A stretch of DNA of 60,058 nucleotides from Emmonsiellopsis sp. PD_33 (lineage: Eukaryota; Ascomycota; Eurotiomycetes; Onygenales; Ajellomycetaceae), in contig JANTQF010000212.1 in assembly GCA_032988165.1 (NCBI GenBank), positions 1-60,058 on the forward strand, read 5' to 3'. This document shows positions 58,146-60,058 of the stretch, piece by piece. Both the position numbers and the translations under genes were made by a program. Under the pieces are notes generated by a model. The model was not told the origin of the DNA. It did no database searches and was given only the letters and a program-made list of their open reading frames with translations. The stretch's first letter is position 1, and every line of letters starts with the position of its first letter.

Positions 58146-59537
58146 AACCGCTTATTCGATCACCTCTTTTCTCCCAACCTCCTCAATTTCTTCGCTACTT
58201 GTTTTCGGGATCTTTTGGTTTCCTTTCGCATACTTGTCTATTCGTCTGGTTTTCTATTTATTGGCCGGTTCGGAGTTCTTGTTTCATTGCTCTTGAGTCC
58301 GAGTTGCATCTCCTCATGAGAATACTAATTGTTTCCTCTTACTGGCGCTGTGGAGTCGAACGCCGTTCACCTTTTTCTTTCTCGTCGCTAGTCTATGACT
58401 GACTTGTGACCGACCCCTTTTCGCCATGCTAGCCCTGGCCCGGATTTGTTGAACATACGCAAAAGAAGGAGGACGAAGAAAAGGAAAAGAAAAACACGGG
58501 ACAAAAAACATACACTGAGTGTTATAATGAAGATAACGAATCGTCTTTTTGCGTTTTTGCTTTTTGTTGATTGGTCTGAATACGTTTTTTTAGCCCCTTT
58601 TTATCGTTTTTATCGTTTTCTCGGGTTCTTATCTTTGCTTCTTGAACCCTCCGTTTATCTATTTCTTTTCTTGTTCTTGTATATACTTAAATTTGTCCTT
58701 ACATACCATATGCACTGGGGAAATGGTTTGGCGGCGGCTTTCTTCTTCTTCTTCTCATCTCTTTACATTTAGCGGGCTTTATTTTTAGTACTTGGGATTT
58801 TCAGCGGGCGGCCCTCTGTTTTATCGCTTTTATTTTCATCACTATATCTATTATCCTTTGTCATATTCTTACTACTCTCCTTCTTTTTCCTTCTTTAAAT
58901 ACGTGAGGGTCGATTATCGACCGTACAAAAAAAATATTCGGGGAGGCGGGGGCGCCGGTTTCACGGGGTGGGATTGTGATGGATCAGTTTGGTGGTGGGC
59001 CGGGGGGGGGGGGTGTTTTTGTTGATAATTTTTGATTATATTTCCACCCTCTCCCCGTGTTCTATCATTTCTTGGAAGGAAAAGGGAGGTGTCATCTACC
59101 TTATTATCCCTTCCCTGACATAATTTTTTGCTCATTTTCGGTCCCGGTCCAGTCAGCGTTCTCCCTGCCCGCTCTCTTTTCGTTCTTAGGGGGTGGTGGA
59201 TGGATTGTATTGGATTGTTATTATTGCCTGTTTGCTTTTCTTTCTTTTTCTTTTCGTTTTCGTTTCTTCTTTTTGACTATCCAACCTCCCACACATAATA
59301 TCTAATGTTTTTTCTCTTGTACCGTACTTTAAAGTTAAGTAGATGACTTGGCTAAAACCACACAATGTTAATTAATACTTCGGTTTTTAAATTTTTCTAT
59401 TATCATTTTTGTTTTCTCTCTTACTTAATATTACTACTTAACTCCTTACTTAACTCTCCTCAACTATCGGTGGATTAGATGGGTTGAACGGTGTAACGTA
59501 ACGAAGGGGAAGAACACAGCCAGCCCCTTACTTCATA

Positions 59538-59561
59538 TCTGTCTGTCTGTCTGTCTCTCTG
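59538..59561. repeat. (GTCT)n microsatellite
   Basis: About five GTCT units. The complementary (AGAC)n tract lies at about 59717-59742, so the two could pair. Confidence 0.9.
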
Positions 59562-59716
59562 TTCCGTCCAGTCCGGACGAAAGGAGGATATATGCATGTT
59601 AAACCGCACCAGATAAGAATATATCCCGCTTGAAAAAAAAATTACATGTAGAAATAAACCCGTCCGCTGGATTTGGAATATAACAGATTGGACTTGGTCG
59701 GGATGGCGATATAGAT

Positions 59717-59742
59717 AGACAGACAGACAAGCCAGACAGACA
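59717..59742. repeat. (AGAC)n microsatellite
   Basis: An AGAC run with one interruption. It is the reverse complement of the GTCT run about 170 bp upstream. Confidence 0.85.
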
Positions 59743-60026
59743 ACGGCTAACTAACTAGCTAGGTATAGCTATTTATCTATCTATCAAACGCTCACGTACA
59801 TACATACCATCCTCCACAGAGCTACTTAACGAGCCCCATGCCGTTTCATTTGGTCTAGACATTGTTTATTATTATTCCCCCCCTCACCCTCCCCCTAGTT
59901 CTCCACTTCTCCACACACTCTCCCTGATATCATCAAGCAACACATGCTATCACCACTGTCGTCATCATTGGCATATATATAGCAAATCAGCAGTAATCTC
60001 CATTTGCCTGCCTATCTATCTGCCAG

Positions 60027-60058
60027 CCATCCATGCATGTACGTACATGCATGGATGG
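60027..60058. repeat. 32-nt perfect palindrome at the window edge
   Basis: The arm CCATCCATGCATGTAC is followed immediately by its exact reverse complement and reaches the last base of the window, so it may extend further. It contains GTACGTAC at its centre. Confidence 0.9.

Larger units (their letters stand above)
58146..60058. other. 3' flank and low-complexity intergenic DNA
   Basis: About 1.9 kb with no recognised gene. It is T-rich with TTTTATCG repeats (58600-58620), a poly-G run near 59000-59011, (GTCT)n and (AGAC)n tracts, and a long palindrome at the very end. Confidence 0.6.

Overview
The window looks like nuclear DNA from a filamentous ascomycete (Pezizomycotina), most likely a eurotiomycete and possibly Onygenales. 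The evidence is short introns of about 50-220 bp with GT...AG ends and CTAAC/CTGAT-type branch sites, pyrimidine-rich promoters, and fungal families (Pth11/SAT4-type rhodopsin receptor, LaeA-like methyltransferase, Dal5-type MFS carrier, fungal grainyhead/CP2 factor, Gfd2/YDR514C, Nop9). The order-level guess is inference from gene content only. I rebuilt the exon structures by hand from splice signals, reading phase and protein continuity; none has transcript support.

Layout. 1-542: 3' end of an unrecognised gene (+). 2271-4840: YIL108W-type metallopeptidase with an intact zinc motif (+). 5351-7759: Gfd2/YDR514C DEDD nuclease-fold protein (-), divergent from NOP9 (8499-10622, +). 10897-12750: PLP-dependent group II decarboxylase (+), convergent with a RINT1/TIP20 tethering factor (13094-15798, -). 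The latter shares a 239-bp divergent promoter with DNA ligase I (16038-18581, +). 19184-19915: DJ-1/Hsp31-type glyoxalase (+). A minus-strand run follows: rhodopsin-domain receptor (20784-22493), Dal5-type MFS transporter (23875-25671), glutathione S-transferase-like protein (26440-27434), Whi5/Nrm1-like protein (29186-30364) and SDR oxidoreductase (31801-32556). Upstream of the SDR gene lies a triplicated 178-bp tandem repeat (32728-33261). 35275-37952: a paralogue of the first metallopeptidase whose zinc motif is broken. 40232-42006: a trypsin-fold protein whose catalytic triad also looks broken. 43231-44695: LaeA-like methyltransferase (-). An approximately 10.7-kb stretch without a recognisable gene separates it from a grainyhead/CP2 transcription factor (55438-58145, +), followed by low-complexity 3' flank to the window end.

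The window mixes conserved housekeeping genes (2-20 kb: ribosome biogenesis, ER-Golgi tethering, DNA replication) with a more accessory half (20-45 kb: receptor, transporter, redox enzymes, methyltransferase, degenerate proteases). The most notable signals are: the linked active/inactive metallopeptidase paralogues; the neighbouring trypsin-fold pseudo-protease; the SDR promoter array whose copies differ only by transitions; two small hidden N-terminal exons of the grainyhead gene; and an in-frame, presequence-like open stretch upstream of the DNA ligase ATG.
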